From: Udeniomyces pyricola | Lineage: Eukaryota > Basidiomycota > Tremellomycetes > Cystofilobasidiales > Mrakiaceae | DNA length: 64,000 bases | NCBI GenBank assembly: GCA_039545295.1 | Contig: BCIK01000003.1 | Span: 62,001 to 126,000 of the forward strand | Reading direction: 5' to 3' | Shown here: positions 46,910-59,419 of the stretch, one piece after another | How positions within the stretch are numbered: the stretch's first letter is position 1 | Layout: each line of letters opens with the position of its first letter | Translations under genes and position numbers: made by a program | The notes under the pieces: generated by a model | The model's database searches: none | The model's input: only the letters and a program-made list of their open reading frames with translations | Told to the model about the DNA's origin: nothing

Positions 46910-49900
46910 ATGAGGACTCTTCCTAACACCCTTCTCATCAGCCTCTTTGTCTTCTCCTCTTCGGCATCGATCCTCTCGGCCCAAGCCCGGCTTCCCACTT
47001 CGAACGACAAGAGTGCGTCCCGCTCGCGATGCTTCTTGCTCCGTTCCTGCTTTCATCATCGCCAACCTGACCCCGATCTTATCATCCTCATGGCGAAACA
47101 ATGAATTTACCTATCGTATTTGATCAGAACTACATGGTCGATTTATCCAGTAAAGCCATCACGTTTGGTGTTCCGTCCGTTAGCCTACCCGTTCCGGTCC
47201 GAGCAACAGCTTGCTCATAGCTTCGTCTTTCATCCTCTCTGTTTCGCTTTTCAGCTTTACCGACGCACACCCAGATCCATATTATTCACCCGGATATCCA
47301 GTGTCAGGGGCATGTCATGCTCACTCGGGAGATTCCAAGCCTGACACGGGCAAGAAGGGTAAGAAGAAGAAGCCCGACGAGGATAGAAAGGACAATGCGG
47401 GTCATTGGGGTGTAGGCATGTCGTGAGTTTGGTTCTGCCTTTTTACAATCAAGATGTATCACAACAAATTGGACAAGACATTCCTGCCGAAGAACCTCGT
47501 AGCTGGGCCCTGAACGAGATGCCGCAACACCCACGAACCCCGGTCAGGAGAAAGGGACAAAGGGAACCGAGCAGTGTGTGGGATCAGGGAAACACTCCTC
47601 TTTTGATCTCCATACAAGCTGGAATCTTGATTTGTTGAAGATCCTCATACAGCAGAGATTCATGTCTTGATCCAATCGGCTCGCATGTGACCATCTGGCC
47701 TAGATGACTCACGAACGTTCGTTCCAAGCTGACCCTTCTTCTGCTCACCTTGTACCATGGCCGTTGCCGCCTTGCTTCTTGACAGCGAGTGTGACACGCC
47801 CTTGTCGCTGCTAAATATCACTTTTGACTTCCTCGAGGCTGAATGGGCCGACAAGGTCGACTTTGTGATCTGTCTGTATCGTCTCTCATCCCGCTTTGCT
47901 TTCAGTGCTGCGCGTACAGCAGTGGTTGCATATACTGACCTGATGTCTATCACCCAATTCTTTCTCGTTCGACCCGCCATGCTCAACAGGGACGGGAGAT
48001 AACGCTCGACATGATATCGATCGGTCGTACCCGAGGACGCCGACGGAGATCTATGACCTCAACCGTATGATGGCCGGCAAGATGAACGACGTTTTCCGGT
48101 CCAAAGGCGTCGCCGTCGTACCATCTATGGGCAACAATGTAATGAAGCTCGATTTCGACAGCTGTGAAAGTGACGTTTGACCACGATGGTTGTGGACATA
48201 CATCCCACGAACTCCATGCTGTAGATCGCCATCACATCATTTTTCTGACGTTGGCCCTGTATGCTGCCTTGTTTACGGTTTTACCAGGATATTTGGCCGC
48301 ATAACATTATGGAAGCCGGGCCGAGCTCCATCACCAATGAATTCCTTGACATCTGGCACAAATATATTCCGTCAGGTGAGTCTTAGATCCATGCCTTTTT
48401 GGGAGACTGGATCAGTAGCTCGGTGAATTGACGACCGGTCGACTCTCTTTGTTTGGCTCGCAGATCAATATCATGTTTTCCAGCGAGGTGTGTGGCACCG
48501 CCTTAGCTTTCGTATCTGCCTGTAGATTACGGCCCTGACTTGTGCGAATCGTCTTGATTTGTCCTTCTTTGCAGGCGCATACTTCTCCTCGGAGGTCATT
48601 CCGGATCAGCTAGCCGTTATCTCACTCAACACACTCTACTTTTACGATAACAACAAAGCCGTCGAGGGCTGCAAGTGCGTGATTGTCATCTACCTGTTGC
48701 TGTGGTGGTCTTGTTTCTGAAGTGTGTTCTCATCTATTCCATCCTAAATTGCGACACTCAGGTTCGGCAGCTCGGAGCCCGGAGCACTCGAGATGGATTG
48801 GCTTGATGTTCAACTGAACGGATTCCGAGAGCGTGGCATGCAGGTCTGGCTCAGTGGGCATGTCCCTCCCGCGGCAGGGAATTGTGCGTTGTTCGAACCG
48901 GAAATGCGTGGCCAGCAGAAAGAGGCAACACATACGTCTCCTTGGTTGCTCGAAACTAACCTGAAGCACGCCCGTTTTCCGTCCACTCCCTCGCCCCCTG
49001 CCTGTTTCTCTCCTCTTCGTGGCCGTATAGACTTTGGCGACTGCTGGTACCGCTACGGCGAGCTTTCGCTCCGGTACCAAGACACCATCGTCGGTCACAC
49101 CTTTGGTCACATGAACGTCGATCATTTCTTTTGGATCGACTCGCACTCCCTGGCCAAGTACGCCCACACTCGCGAAGCTTCATCCCTCCTTCCGACCAAC
49201 TTGTCTCTCTACCAGTCCTCGTCCCTCGATGATGTCACGTCACCCGCTCGTTCCTCGCCACTGCTGTTTGACGCGCAATGGGAGAAGGATCTCCTGCCGT
49301 TTGATGTGCTCAACGAGTCGGATGAGCCTGCCAAGATGAGGATCATGAAAAGCAGAACGAGGAGTGGAACGCTTCAGGGTGATTTGCTGCAAGACTTCCT
49401 TGATCTCCCAAGAAAGAAGAGGACCAACCTGGACGATTGTGAGTCTTGACTGTTCATCCACTTTTGTTCTATACTTGATTCTTCCCTTGACTACCGACTG
49501 AGGCATCGTTATTTCTTGGATCAATTAGACACCATCGTCAACGTCTCACCATCCATCATCCCAACCTACTTTCCCTCTATTCGAATCTTTACGTGCGTAC
49601 CCTTCCACGCTTGATGAGACGCGGGTCTCTTTCACGTTCTGGTCGGCAAACACAGGCTGATGAGTTGGTGACAATGCTTTTGATCGAATCCAGGTACAAC
49701 ACGACCGGCGAGCCGTTCCGACAACCTCGTGCTCCTGAAGAACCTTGGATCGCCCCTTCTTCTGCCATCTCAGAAGCCGACGTCGATGACTATGAGGAGG
49801 ATGAAGAAGACGAGGATGTCCGCACTGAGAAGACTAAGAAGAAGAAGAAGCAACAGCGGCCCCACGTTCCGGGTGACAATTACGTTGGTCCTCATAGTCT

Positions 49901-50900
49901 CACTTGCCTAAAAAAGCATCTGCTTTCTTCCCCTTTTTGAAGTGTCAACTGACTCCTTTCCTCCTTTTATCTGCTTTGATTCCTCGGTCCTCCGATCTCT
50001 TTGTTTTTATTTCTATTTCGCTCATCTCTATCCCACAGTGTCGCCGCAAAAAGAACCGATCGAAACCTGCGTGCCAACCGAAAGTCCCGCGGCACGCTAA
50101 TGCATCGAGTCCTGCTCGAACCAACACGTTTGGCACGCCGCTCGGTTACGCTCAGTTCTACATGCCAGACGTGAACGATCCTGGAACGATCCAGCCTGCA
50201 TGTAAGGATATTCGTTTCACACAGAAATCCATGCTTGGAGACAGAGAGAGGCAAGGCGGGCCAGTGTCTTAGAGCCCAATCTCTGGTGTCCCTTGTCTCT
50301 GAATCAGTTGAAAGACTTTGACTGACGACTGCTGATTCTCTCGTTCTGACTCTTCTTACATCAGACGAATTGGAATATGTGACGTACCACCCTGACATCT
50401 TGATTCCCCATCCGAACGACTCGACAGAGGCCTTTGAGCCCATCGTTCCGCTACACCTCCTTCCGCCTGCCCTGCTCGGTCGAGAACCTTCTTCAGCTGA
50501 AGAAGGAGATGACGAGTACGGAGGGACTGATGGAAAAGGGAACGGAGGGAAAGAAGAGAGGTTCAGAGCTGGGACAGCCCATTTCGCCCCTTACAAGATG
50601 AAGGATCTAACGAGTTGAGTCTTTTTGATGAAGTTTCCATCATATATCTCCGCTCCACCCGAACCACCTCGACAATATTCGGATTTGATTGTATCGTCGA
50701 AACTGACCCATTTCCTTTCTCTTCGTTGTTTCGTGTCCTGCTTCATTCTCCCTATCCCCTGCTTCTTTTCGCTTGCCCTTCTCTCATCAGTCACGTCCTA
50801 CGTGGAGCTCGCGCGTAAACTGGGTCGGGACCGCAAACTCTGGAAGCGCTTCCTCCACGCCATCTTTGTCGGGACGGGCGCGGAGAAGAAAGACGATTGA
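46910..50900 (+). CDS. PPN1: Vacuolar endopolyphosphatase (Ppn1/Phm5-like metallophosphatase)
   Basis: Cleaves long polyphosphate chains in the vacuole (family knowledge). 681 aa; exons 46910-47012, 47128-47149, 47255-47422, 47786-47871, 47990-48138, 48288-48375, 48464-48487, 48575-48674, 48762-48883, 49031-49438, 49529-49592, 49694-49883, 50039-50201, 50365-50613, 50791-50900. An N-terminal hydrophobic segment ([17 protein letters not shown]) fits the family's signal-anchor. The metal-binding motifs of the calcineurin-like fold are all present in order: [39 protein letters not shown] and [14 protein letters not shown]. Family motifs follow: [28 protein letters not shown] and GYAQFY. A Lys-rich loop ([15 protein letters not shown]) follows the first metal motif, and a long acidic-then-basic insert ([19 protein letters not shown]) lies at about residues 455-480. 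It is divergent from the p24 gene. The call is firm. Confidence 0.95.
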
Positions 50901-51875
50901 CCCATACCACGTGAACATGATGGTGGTGCTGCTGCGAAGCAATCGTGCGAGGAGAAAGGCGTTGGGATAGTACATGTCTGATTAGATCGAGTGAACTGGA
51001 GGTCGAGATTGGAATGAAGGTCGATAAACTGCACTCACCATGATATAAAACTATACAACAACCCTTTCCACCTTTGCTATCTCTCACTGTTCTCGATTCT
51101 TTTCTCCTCATTTCGGTCTTTACTTGTAATTGTTGCTTGTCTGCTCCGGCCAATCAATCACGACGGATTACATCGGTCATCATCTGATACGTCGCTGGAA
51201 TTGTGTTTGTGATGGAAAGATCTTTCCGATACTCTTGCTTCTTGATTTCTTCTTCTTTTTCTTTTTCTTTGTCTCTTTCTTCTTCTTCTTCTTCTTCTTG
51301 GTCTGGGTTTTCCAGGTTGTGCTGCACTTGTCTGTGTTTCGAGATCCATGTGTACTAGTAGGTAGAGAGGGATAGGCGAGTAGGAGAACACGATAGCACG
51401 ATTAAGCAACCGTGCGTGCGTGTGTCGATGTGTGTCGCATCATGTGTCATGATCATTAATATTGATGTTGGCCGATGTTGGTCTTTGATCGGTCCGGCTG
51501 AAGGGGATTCGCCGACCGGCAGGCAGACCTTGGGCAGACTAATAACATCTCATAACGATTAAAAGGGGGTTAAAGGCTGTGCAGACAAAGGAAACCAAAC
51601 AGCATGACGTTTCCTGATCTACATCGACATCATCATCCTGATTCCCTCCTGCGCCCGATCCCGTCCCTCGACCCGTTCTTTCCCCCCTTGAAGCTTCATC
51701 ATCGGACATCATCAAGCCATTCCATCTCATCTTCCAGTCCTCCCCAGCCTCATCCCCAAAACTACTACCCACCACACACCCAAACGATCCCATCCTGTTC
51801 CGCTCAACCCCCCTCCCCATCCGAGCAGCTACCCATCTCTTCTCTCCCACCTCCACCTTCATTAGCCGTCCCATC
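50901..51875. other. Intergenic between the PPN1 and FMN-binding protein genes
   Basis: It holds the 3' flank of PPN1 and the promoter of the next gene, with a TTC/TTT-rich tract at about 51238-51300. From 51600 to 51875 the plus strand is C/T-rich leader-like sequence. No gene seen. Confidence 0.6.
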
Positions 51876-54118
51876 ATGTCGTCCCCCGCCCAGGACAAGT
51901 TTGTCTTTGCAAAAGAGAAGCCAGAGTGGTGTAAGATCTTGGATGACGTTTTGTCGTGCAAGGAAAACAAGGAGTTCCTCGATGCTAGTACGTTTCTTTT
52001 CTTCTTTTGTTTTTTCCTTTTCTCTTGGCTTCTTCACGATGTTTTTCTAGATCAGAGACGACTTGAAAGAAGTCAGAGGAAGGAGGGCAGAAAAACAATG
52101 GATTGTCGATTGAAAGGCATCGCCCTGATCTACACACATCTCGTATATCCCCCCCCCCCCCCTCCCTTCCCCTCCCTTCCCCTCCTCCTCTCACCCTGAC
52201 TGTCATTGAGTCTCGTCTCTCACTCTCTTTCCCTGTCTCTCTCGCCTCCTTCTCTTCTCCCTGACATCCAATAAACTCTCTCCCCCTCCTTCTCATACAA
52301 TAACAGAGAACATCGTTCTCGCGACGGTGACGGAGGAAGGGTTTCCTCGCGCGCGGTACCACGTCCACCGAGGTTGGGTCAAGGACGAGAACNNNNNNNN
52401 NNNNNNNNNNNNNNNNNNNNNNNNNNNNGGCATCGCCCTGATCTACACACATCTCGTATATCTCTCTCCCCCCCCTTCCTTCCCCTCCTCCTCTCACCCT
52501 GACTGTCCTCGAGTCTCGCTTCTCACTCTCTTTCTCTGTCTCTCTCGCTTCCCTTGCGTGTCCCTGACATCGAACAAACTCTCTCCTCCTTGTTATCATC
52601 CAATAACAGAGAACATCGTTCTCGCGACGGTGACGGAGGAAGGGTTTCCTCGCGCGCGGTACCACGTCCACCGAGGTTGGGTCAAGGACGAGAACGACAA
52701 TGACACCGAGCTCTTGTTGACGACGACGGATGCCATCATGCCCAAAGGTACGTCATTTCGATCCGTCGTTTTCGTTTTCTCAGAAGGGTCAACTGGGGGT
52801 TGTCAGTTCGGAAAACAAGGATCGAATAAGAAAGACCTGAAAAGAGATTTCAAAAATAAATCAAGAAACCTGTTCTGAAGTCCTTTGCCTTGAATCCTTG
52901 CATTTACAACCCTTGAATCTTCGATACACACTCATATATTGACACTCCTCCTCCCCCCCCCCCCTTCTCTCTTACAAAAAAAAACAAAACAAATCAAAAC
53001 CAGTCGATCAGATCAAGGCTCACAAGGGTGCTTCCAAGACGGGTGGTGCTCCCGCCGAGTATGGTTCGTTTCCACCCAATTAATCCCTCTCGTCACGTAG
53101 CAGTCGAGTTCGGTTCTTTTCTTTTGAGTTTTCATAAGGATCTCTCCTATGAATTCGATCTGGTTCGCCTCGTCATGATTCCTTTGTCTCATACGGTTCT
53201 TGTCCTTCTCACCCTATCTCCTTTGTCGTCCGTCGTCTTTGCAGTCTTCTGGACGTCGCCTACGGGAGACCAGATCCGGATCCAAGGTTACGTCCATCTC
53301 TTCCTTCCTCCCGGCGGTAAGAACGCCGACGTCTCAGAGGTGAGAAACCAGGTCCACCTTCTTTTTTTTTTTTCGCCCAAGATATTATACCCCCTGCTCT
53401 TCTGTTTTAAATCTCATCTCATCTCCCCTATGTCTTTATCTTTCCTTGGGTCTAAACCTCCCTCCCCCTCCGCCCTTTCCAGCCCCAATCCCCCCTCTCT
53501 CTCTTGCCCAAGAAGGACTGGGACGCCTACCGACTCTCCGAGTACGCCAAGTTGTCCGCCCACCTGAGGGCCTCATTCCTCCGACCGAAACCCGGCTCGG
53601 TCTGGCCGGACGACAAACCCCAAGAATTCCAGGAGCGACTCGAAGTTGGGGGCGAAGGCGATGAGGAGGCCAAGGCGAGGTTCAGCTTGGTCGTGTTTGA
53701 ACCAACGCATGTTGATCGATCCCAACAGAACGTGAGTAAAAAAAAAAAAACGTGGTTCATTTCCCCGCGGGAGATTTTCTTCTGTTTTTTTTTTTTTTGT
53801 TTTTTTTTGTTTTTGTTTTTTTTTCCTTTTTAGGGGCGGGTCGATATTCTGTCTAGTTCTTCCAAATCGGAAGTTGCGAATCACAAGAAACCCACCACAA
53901 CGATCTAAAGAATACACCTAACTAACCGACCTTCTTGCCCCCGCCCCTCCTCCCCCTTTTCCCTCTTCCACCACCCAATCACCATCTCGAACCCCCTTTT
54001 TTTTTTCCTTTCTCTCTCTCTCTTTTCTTCCCACATCACTCAGGAGAAACCCCCTTTCCGCCACACGTTTGATAAGCAACCCGATGGTTCCTGGAAAGAG
54101 CACAAAGTCGTCCCTTAG
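51876..54118 (+). CDS. Pyridoxamine-5'-phosphate-oxidase-like FMN-binding protein (Alr4036 type), with assembly gap
   Basis: Cytosolic FMN-binding split-barrel protein of 242 aa. Exons 51876-51987, 52610-52747, 53004-53063, 53245-53339, 53483-53731, 54044-54118 join in phase. Motifs: PEWCKILDDVL at the N-terminus, IVLATVTEEGFPRARYHVHRGW (first strand of the barrel; Arg and His likely near FMN phosphate), DTELLLTTTDAIMPK, VFWTSPTGDQIRIQGYVHLF, RLSEYAKLSAHLRASF, RFSLVVFEPTHVDRSQQN and a final FDKQPDGSWKEHKVVP, where true PNPOx enzymes also end in a conserved Arg/Trp/Pro region. The Alr4036-like family is mostly uncharacterised, so actual pyridoxamine oxidase activity is not implied. The start of exon 2 is present twice (52307-52392 and 52610-52695), on either side of a 36-N gap; I used the downstream copy because it continues into complete coding sequence. 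Confidence 0.87.
52116..52695. repeat. Imperfect direct duplication (~270 bp) flanking a 36-N gap
   Basis: Copy A is 52116-52392, then N at 52393-52428, then copy B at 52429-52695. Both start GGCATCGCCCTGATCTACAC and end GTCAAGGACGAGAAC, with substitutions and length differences in the C-rich middle. The exon part is identical; the intron part differs. Confidence 0.93.
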
Positions 54119-55619
54119 AAAATGCCAACCCATCCAAACGCCAAACCATCATGCCATTTTGTGTTTTCTAGCTTTTTTTTTTTAAAAAAAATTAAATATT
54201 ATTTTCCCTTGTTTTTTGTCGTTAGTACACTATGTATCCATGCCGATGAACCCCCCCCCCAAAAAAAAAAAAAAAAAAAACAAACACGGACTCCGCTCTT
54301 TTCCGTTCGTCGTTTCCATATAACCCACATCGCGAATCCATCGGCCCATAAGAAGAAAAAAAAAGAAAAAAAAAGAAGCAAAAGAGACGTGCTTTGAGGA
54401 CGTACGTCGTGAAGAGGTCCTTTTGGATCTTCACCCTATAAGAGATACATATATATATGTATATTCGCTTCAGCTACGCATGAGCTAGCCAGCTAGATCA
54501 GCCGACTGGTCAGCTCTGATTGATAGATATATATGGGAGAGCTGTGAATGAAGATATCAAGATCGAGAAAATAGAAAGGGGGGAGGGGGGTTTAACTCCG
54601 TCTACATATAATCGATACATAACCACACCAAGAAGAAAAGAGAGCAAGAAAAAAAGAGATGAAAAAAAGATGAAAAAAGAAAAGAAAAAGAAAAAGAAAT
54701 ACGAAAAGACAGGACAAAAGGTAAAAGATCGGATTCCAAGAACTCATTTATAGAGCTAGAACAAGAGAACTGGCGAAAATAAAAGTAAAAAAGGAAAGAA
54801 AGAAAAGGGTAACAAAGCAGCAGATAGCTACTAGGACTCGCTCGGTATACATATATATGTAACTCTGATCGAAACGGAATAAGATCATCGAGAAAGACTC
54901 TCGCTCGGGCCGACGACGACGCCGGGTGATGAATGTCCGAGATGTACATATCCTACTATATATATATATATATACATATGTTGGAGGAGCGACTACTAGT
55001 CAGAAGGGGGGGGGGGAAGTCGGGTCGGGGAGAGGGTATATATATAAGGTGTGAGTAAGCTAGCTAGCTGGGCTAGGCTAGATAGCCTAGTGACTCGATG
55101 AGTCCAAGGGTAGAATGACTGGAAAGAAAGAGAAGAAGGAAGGAAAGAAATCCCGCGTGCGCGAGTCGAACCCCAAAAACAAAAAAAGAAAAGAAGAAGA
55201 AGTAAAAAAAAAAAAGAGGGAGAGACGCTAGCAGGAAGGGAACAGTAAGAACACAAAGAGAGAGAGAGAGAGAGAGATTCGGACTAATGGTACTACTACA
55301 AGACACAGACACTGACACTGACACTGACTACAGTAAAGAAAAGAAAAAAAAAAGGGAATGGCGCGTCGGTTTGAGAACACATGTAGATGGAGAAGGGGAG
55401 AGGGAGGATGGATGAGGATAACACAGGAAGATGATGAGAATGAAACGAAGGTGGATGGAACCAGGGGAAAAGGGAGGAGGGATTAGAGCGGAACGAATCC
55501 GAATTCAAAAGAAGAAGGAACAAGCAGAGAAACAAACAAAAAGAATAAAAAAGGATAACAAGAAGAAGCCGAAATGGATAAATGAAGAGAGAATAATAAT
55601 AATAAAAACCTGATCAACC
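54119..55619. other. Convergent intergenic region, A/G-rich, no gene seen
   Basis: It separates the 3' ends of the FMN-binding protein gene (plus) and the zinc-cluster-like gene (minus). It is rich in A-runs and AG-rich stretches (54640-54720, 55190-55280, 55490-55610) and TA repeats (about 54957-54975), and has a G run at 55006-55017. The frames are low complexity. Confidence 0.6.
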
Positions 55620-58330
55620 CTACTCAACGCCCTCCATCATCGTCGTGGGTATCTGCGATGCCTCATCTCCCAGCCCTTCTCTACACCTCTCCTCGTTGCC
55701 CTCTCCCTCTCCCGCCCCATCAACAAGACGACCCGAAAGGGGAGAACAAGCCGGAGAAGGAGACAATGTCGAATAACCGCCCGAGAGGTGGGTTTTGGTT
55801 GTCAAGTAGGGTTGCCGGGAGGGTAGTTGATCAGCAAAGGTGGGGGTTTCCAAGTTGCTTTTGCTTCCCACAGAAGGAGATCTAGGGATTTGGGGGGATG
55901 GCGGGTGCAGATGATGATGAGAGGAAGAAGGAAGAGGTTGAGGAGAGGTGGAGAGGGTAGGGGCTCCCAACTGGACGGACGTTGAAGCGGCGGCGGCGGC
56001 GGACGTCTGGAGGCTAGGAGGAAGGGGCGATGGTAACGACGGCGATGACGGCGAAGAACACGACCCACTCAAACTCGTTTTCGTGGACAAACTCACGCCA
56101 GGATTCGATCCCCCGATCGAAGGTGACGCCACGGACGACGACAACGAAGAGGAGGCAGACGGTCTCGATGCCGACCGACGAGGCGACGTCGACAGAGGTT
56201 GCAAGAACGGTTTGGAACTTGCTTGATCGTGGCTGCTACCGGTCTCGGCGACACTTGGTTCTTCGACCGTCGCATCCGGCATGGGTTCCTCGACCAACGT
56301 ATCAAGCTCCGTTGATTCCACTTCCATCCTCTCGACGCCTTTGTCCATGGACGACGATGACGAGGAAGCCTCGACCCCCATCCTCGAATCCTCACGTGAC
56401 CCCTCAGGCTCCTCATCACCCGGCATGACTGTCCTCTCAAAACTCTCCCTCCTCTTCCTACTACCCCCAGCAAGACCGATGGCAGATGACGACGTCGATG
56501 ACGACGCCGACGACGACTCGCTACTTCCACTCCTATTACCCATAACGCCCGACAACAAAGATCTCGCTCCACTATGACTCCCACCACTACTACTACTACT
56601 ACTCCCACTGGCACTTCCACCACACCGACTACTTTTGCTTCCCTGCCTACTCCCAACGAGGCTTCTCCCACCTTCGTAACCCATCATCGCCATCGACAAG
56701 GGAAGGCCTTTCCCATCTTTTCCCACCCCAGCGATCCGAGGGAGATGCCCCGAATTCTCCGGCAAGAGCGATTCGAGGACGGACGATAACGACGAGTTGG
56801 CGGACGATTGAAGTTGAAGGACACGCGTAAAGATCTGAGTCATGTTATCCGGTTCGGGGGCTGATGTTTGGGCTCCTGCTGCTGTCGGACCGGACATCTT
56901 GGTGCTGGAGACTGCGGAAGAGGAGGAGGGGGCGGAAGATGGAACGAGTGCGAGAGACGTTGTCGTCGGAGGGGAAGGAGAAGTGGATCCGGCTTTGGTG
57001 CCAGTCAATACAGGAGACGAGCTTGTCGAGCCGCCGATGGCAACGGCGGGAACCGAGGTCGAAGACGGGTTGGTCGAGACAATGCTTCTTCCTGTCGAAG
57101 ACTCGCCAGCAGGGAGGGCGGAGGAGGTGGAGGAAGAAGACGACGATGAAAAGGTGGCTCGGTCGACACTCAAGTGGGGCGAGCCTGGGCAATCGAGAAG
57201 AGCGCCAGCAACGGGGACAGGCACTTTCAGTGTCCTAGGTGAGTCGGGCGCGGTAACGAGAAGGGTGATAGGCGGTCGAGGACTCGTATTTGCCGATGTC
57301 GCGTGAACCGAAGAGGACAGAGGAGGTAGGACGATCGTGGTGGGTGAGGTGACAAGGGTGCAACCAGTGATCAATCGACGGGTTTGCGTCGGCGTGGTAT
57401 CGCCTTCAGCTGATGGCGGAAGGGGTTCAAGAACCGGTGGACGAGAAGGATTGCCAAGCGGTTGCCGTTGGACCGAAGGAACAACAGTACACTACGGCAT
57501 AACGATCACCAAGGGTCAGGTAAGTAGATGCGCATCGAGTCTTTATGGGTAGTCAAACCTCGTTGGAAGCGACAGCCGTCACGTACGAGAGAGTAAGAGA
57601 AGAAGCAGTTGCTGCATGCACCGACGCCTTCTTCGCTTGGCCAGGAGCACTCGACCGCATGCATGGCGCATCGCGTACATGAGATCGGGCCAGTCCTGGA
57701 ACCAGGATGATGTTGAACAGCAGACAAATCGAACAAAACAAACCAAATTGAAAATATGGAACCCAAGCGAGAAGCGTGGTGAGTGATCACGAATCAACCC
57801 AGAGGCAAATGACAAAACGCGTCCGAGATTCTTTTACAGCGAACCAGGCAGAACAAGAAGAGAGGACGAACGGATGGATTCCATCATCGTCACCTATCGA
57901 TACGACCGCCCCTATCTGAGCCACAGCGCGAGATTGGATCTGAACACTATTCCCGTCGTCATGGTCGCTTCCACGTTGACTGCTGGTGCTGCCGCCGGCG
58001 GTAGCCGTCTCGCTCTGCTCTCGATGCTGCCTGGCAAGCTCGAATTCTTCCCTCGTCGGGGGAGCGACATCCGCGAACGGCCTTCCTCCCAATCCGTTTT
58101 CAAAGTCAAAATTGGGGAACACGGGTGGCGCAGGGCTCAAGGGAGAGAAATGGTGCGGGGCCACGACGAGAGGTTGATAAACGCTGGGGACGGGGGTCGA
58201 GTTGGAAGGTGATCGGTGACGCGGTAGAGCGGTGGAGGAAGTAGGGCGATGGGGTGCCTGGTACTGATATGAGGGAGGGAGAGGGGATTTGAAGCCATTG
58301 AAGTAGGATGGACCCTGTAGAAAAAGATGG

Positions 58331-58397
<67 letters not shown>

Positions 58398-59419
58398 AGA
58401 AAGAGAGAAAAAAAGATAGATGTCGAGACAGCATTCATTTGCGCAGGCGGGTCAAATGCGAAGGGGGAGAGCAACACAGCGTCAGCATCGTCGTCATCGA
58501 GTTTCGCCTCGCAAAGGCAGGCCAGCAAGGGAAGCAAAATACCAAGCCGAGAGCCGCCCCTTGGAGCAGGAGAAAGAGAAAGCGAGAGCCATGACGCGTC
58601 AAGAGGAAAACATACCTGCATCACAACCTCATAAGGTCCACCCAGATGTCCCCCAGCGATATCACTATAGCCATCAAACGACGAGCCTCCAGGAAACATT
58701 CTGTGACCAGAGGAAGAGAGGGCAGGGCCCGCACCAACTCCGCCTGCTTCGTCGCTCAAACCGTCGCTTCCAACGCTGTCCCTCCCAACGATTCCAGGCT
58801 GAGGGGCCATCCTCCTCACCAAGCCCCGTCCATCTGGAGCCACCCCTGAATCGGAAGCATGGCTCTCCCTTCGACTGCTACTGGCACTACTGCTGACGCT
58901 GCTGCTCCCGTCGCTCGCTCCTAGCAAACGACGGCGGGATTCGTCCGTCGGCAACGCGACGGCCCCGGACGACGACGACGACGACGACGCGGCCGCGGCG
59001 GGTAAGAACCCCCCTTGCCCTGAATGTCCTCCCGCTCGCGACGCTCGCCTCCTCTCGTCGTGCGAGGACGTCGTCGGGAAGCTCCCCGGCGGTGTGTTGG
59101 GTCCATCGGAATCAAGGGTTGAAGAAGGCGAAGCGGTGATGGAGGCCGAGAGGTGAGGGACGGGCGAAGAGAAGGCAGAGTGATAGAGCCCGCCGAGGCC
59201 ATACTGCGAGTTTGGACGGGAGAATGACGAGGACGAGGCCGAACTCGTCGAGCTCGAAGACGAGGCGGACGAACGGTTCGAGGGGCGTTCGAATGGGAAA
59301 GGAGGACGCGTCGTCGATGTCAACGGTGCGGTGGACGTGGTAGGGTGTGGAGGGTAAGGGGCTCGAGGAAGATGGTGCTGGTGGTGATGCTGCTGATGTG
59401 GGACTCTGTCGACGGGCAT
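55620..59419 (-). CDS. Large Ser/Pro-rich protein with a degenerate internal Zn2Cys6-like cluster
   Basis: Putative nuclear regulator of 1075 aa. Exons 58616-59419, 57872-58314, 57587-57695 and 55620-57491 join in phase. The N-terminal ~415 residues are His/Ser/Pro-rich with few structured parts (PPTREEFELARQHREQSE is an exception). Exons 3 and 4 together encode a cysteine cluster with exact Zn2Cys6 spacing: SCTRCAMHAVECSW, then GACSNCFFSYSLC; that is C-x2-C-x6-C-x10-C-x2-C-x6-C. The last Cys is the first codon of exon 4. Unlike ordinary zinc-cluster factors, the segment between the second and third Cys (AMHAVE) lacks Arg/Lys, so sequence-specific DNA binding is doubtful. The C-terminal 600 residues are Ser-rich with acidic patches and no other domain. 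I do not recognise an orthologue. The 301-bp first intron holds a GAT repeat. Confidence 0.75.
58331..58396. repeat. GAT/ATC trinucleotide microsatellite, about 22 units, in an intron
   Basis: A perfect GAT repeat on the plus strand lies inside intron 1 (58315-58615) of the minus-strand zinc-cluster-like gene, just upstream of the acceptor. In the wrong frame it would read as poly-His or poly-Asp, but the splice model removes it. Confidence 0.95.

Noticed and set aside
51985..52671. 228-codon minus frame containing unknown residues over the gap
   Set aside because: Antisense to the FMN-binding protein gene and spans the N run; open only because of the duplicated segment.
55141..55175. T-arm-like sequence GGTTCGACTC on the minus strand, suggesting a tRNA
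   Set aside because: The flanking bases do not form the T-stem and no anticodon or D-arm could be found at the right distance.
58331..58396. Poly-His/poly-Asp coding run
   Set aside because: The GAT repeat lies in an intron bounded by phase-compatible splice sites, so it is not translated in the model.
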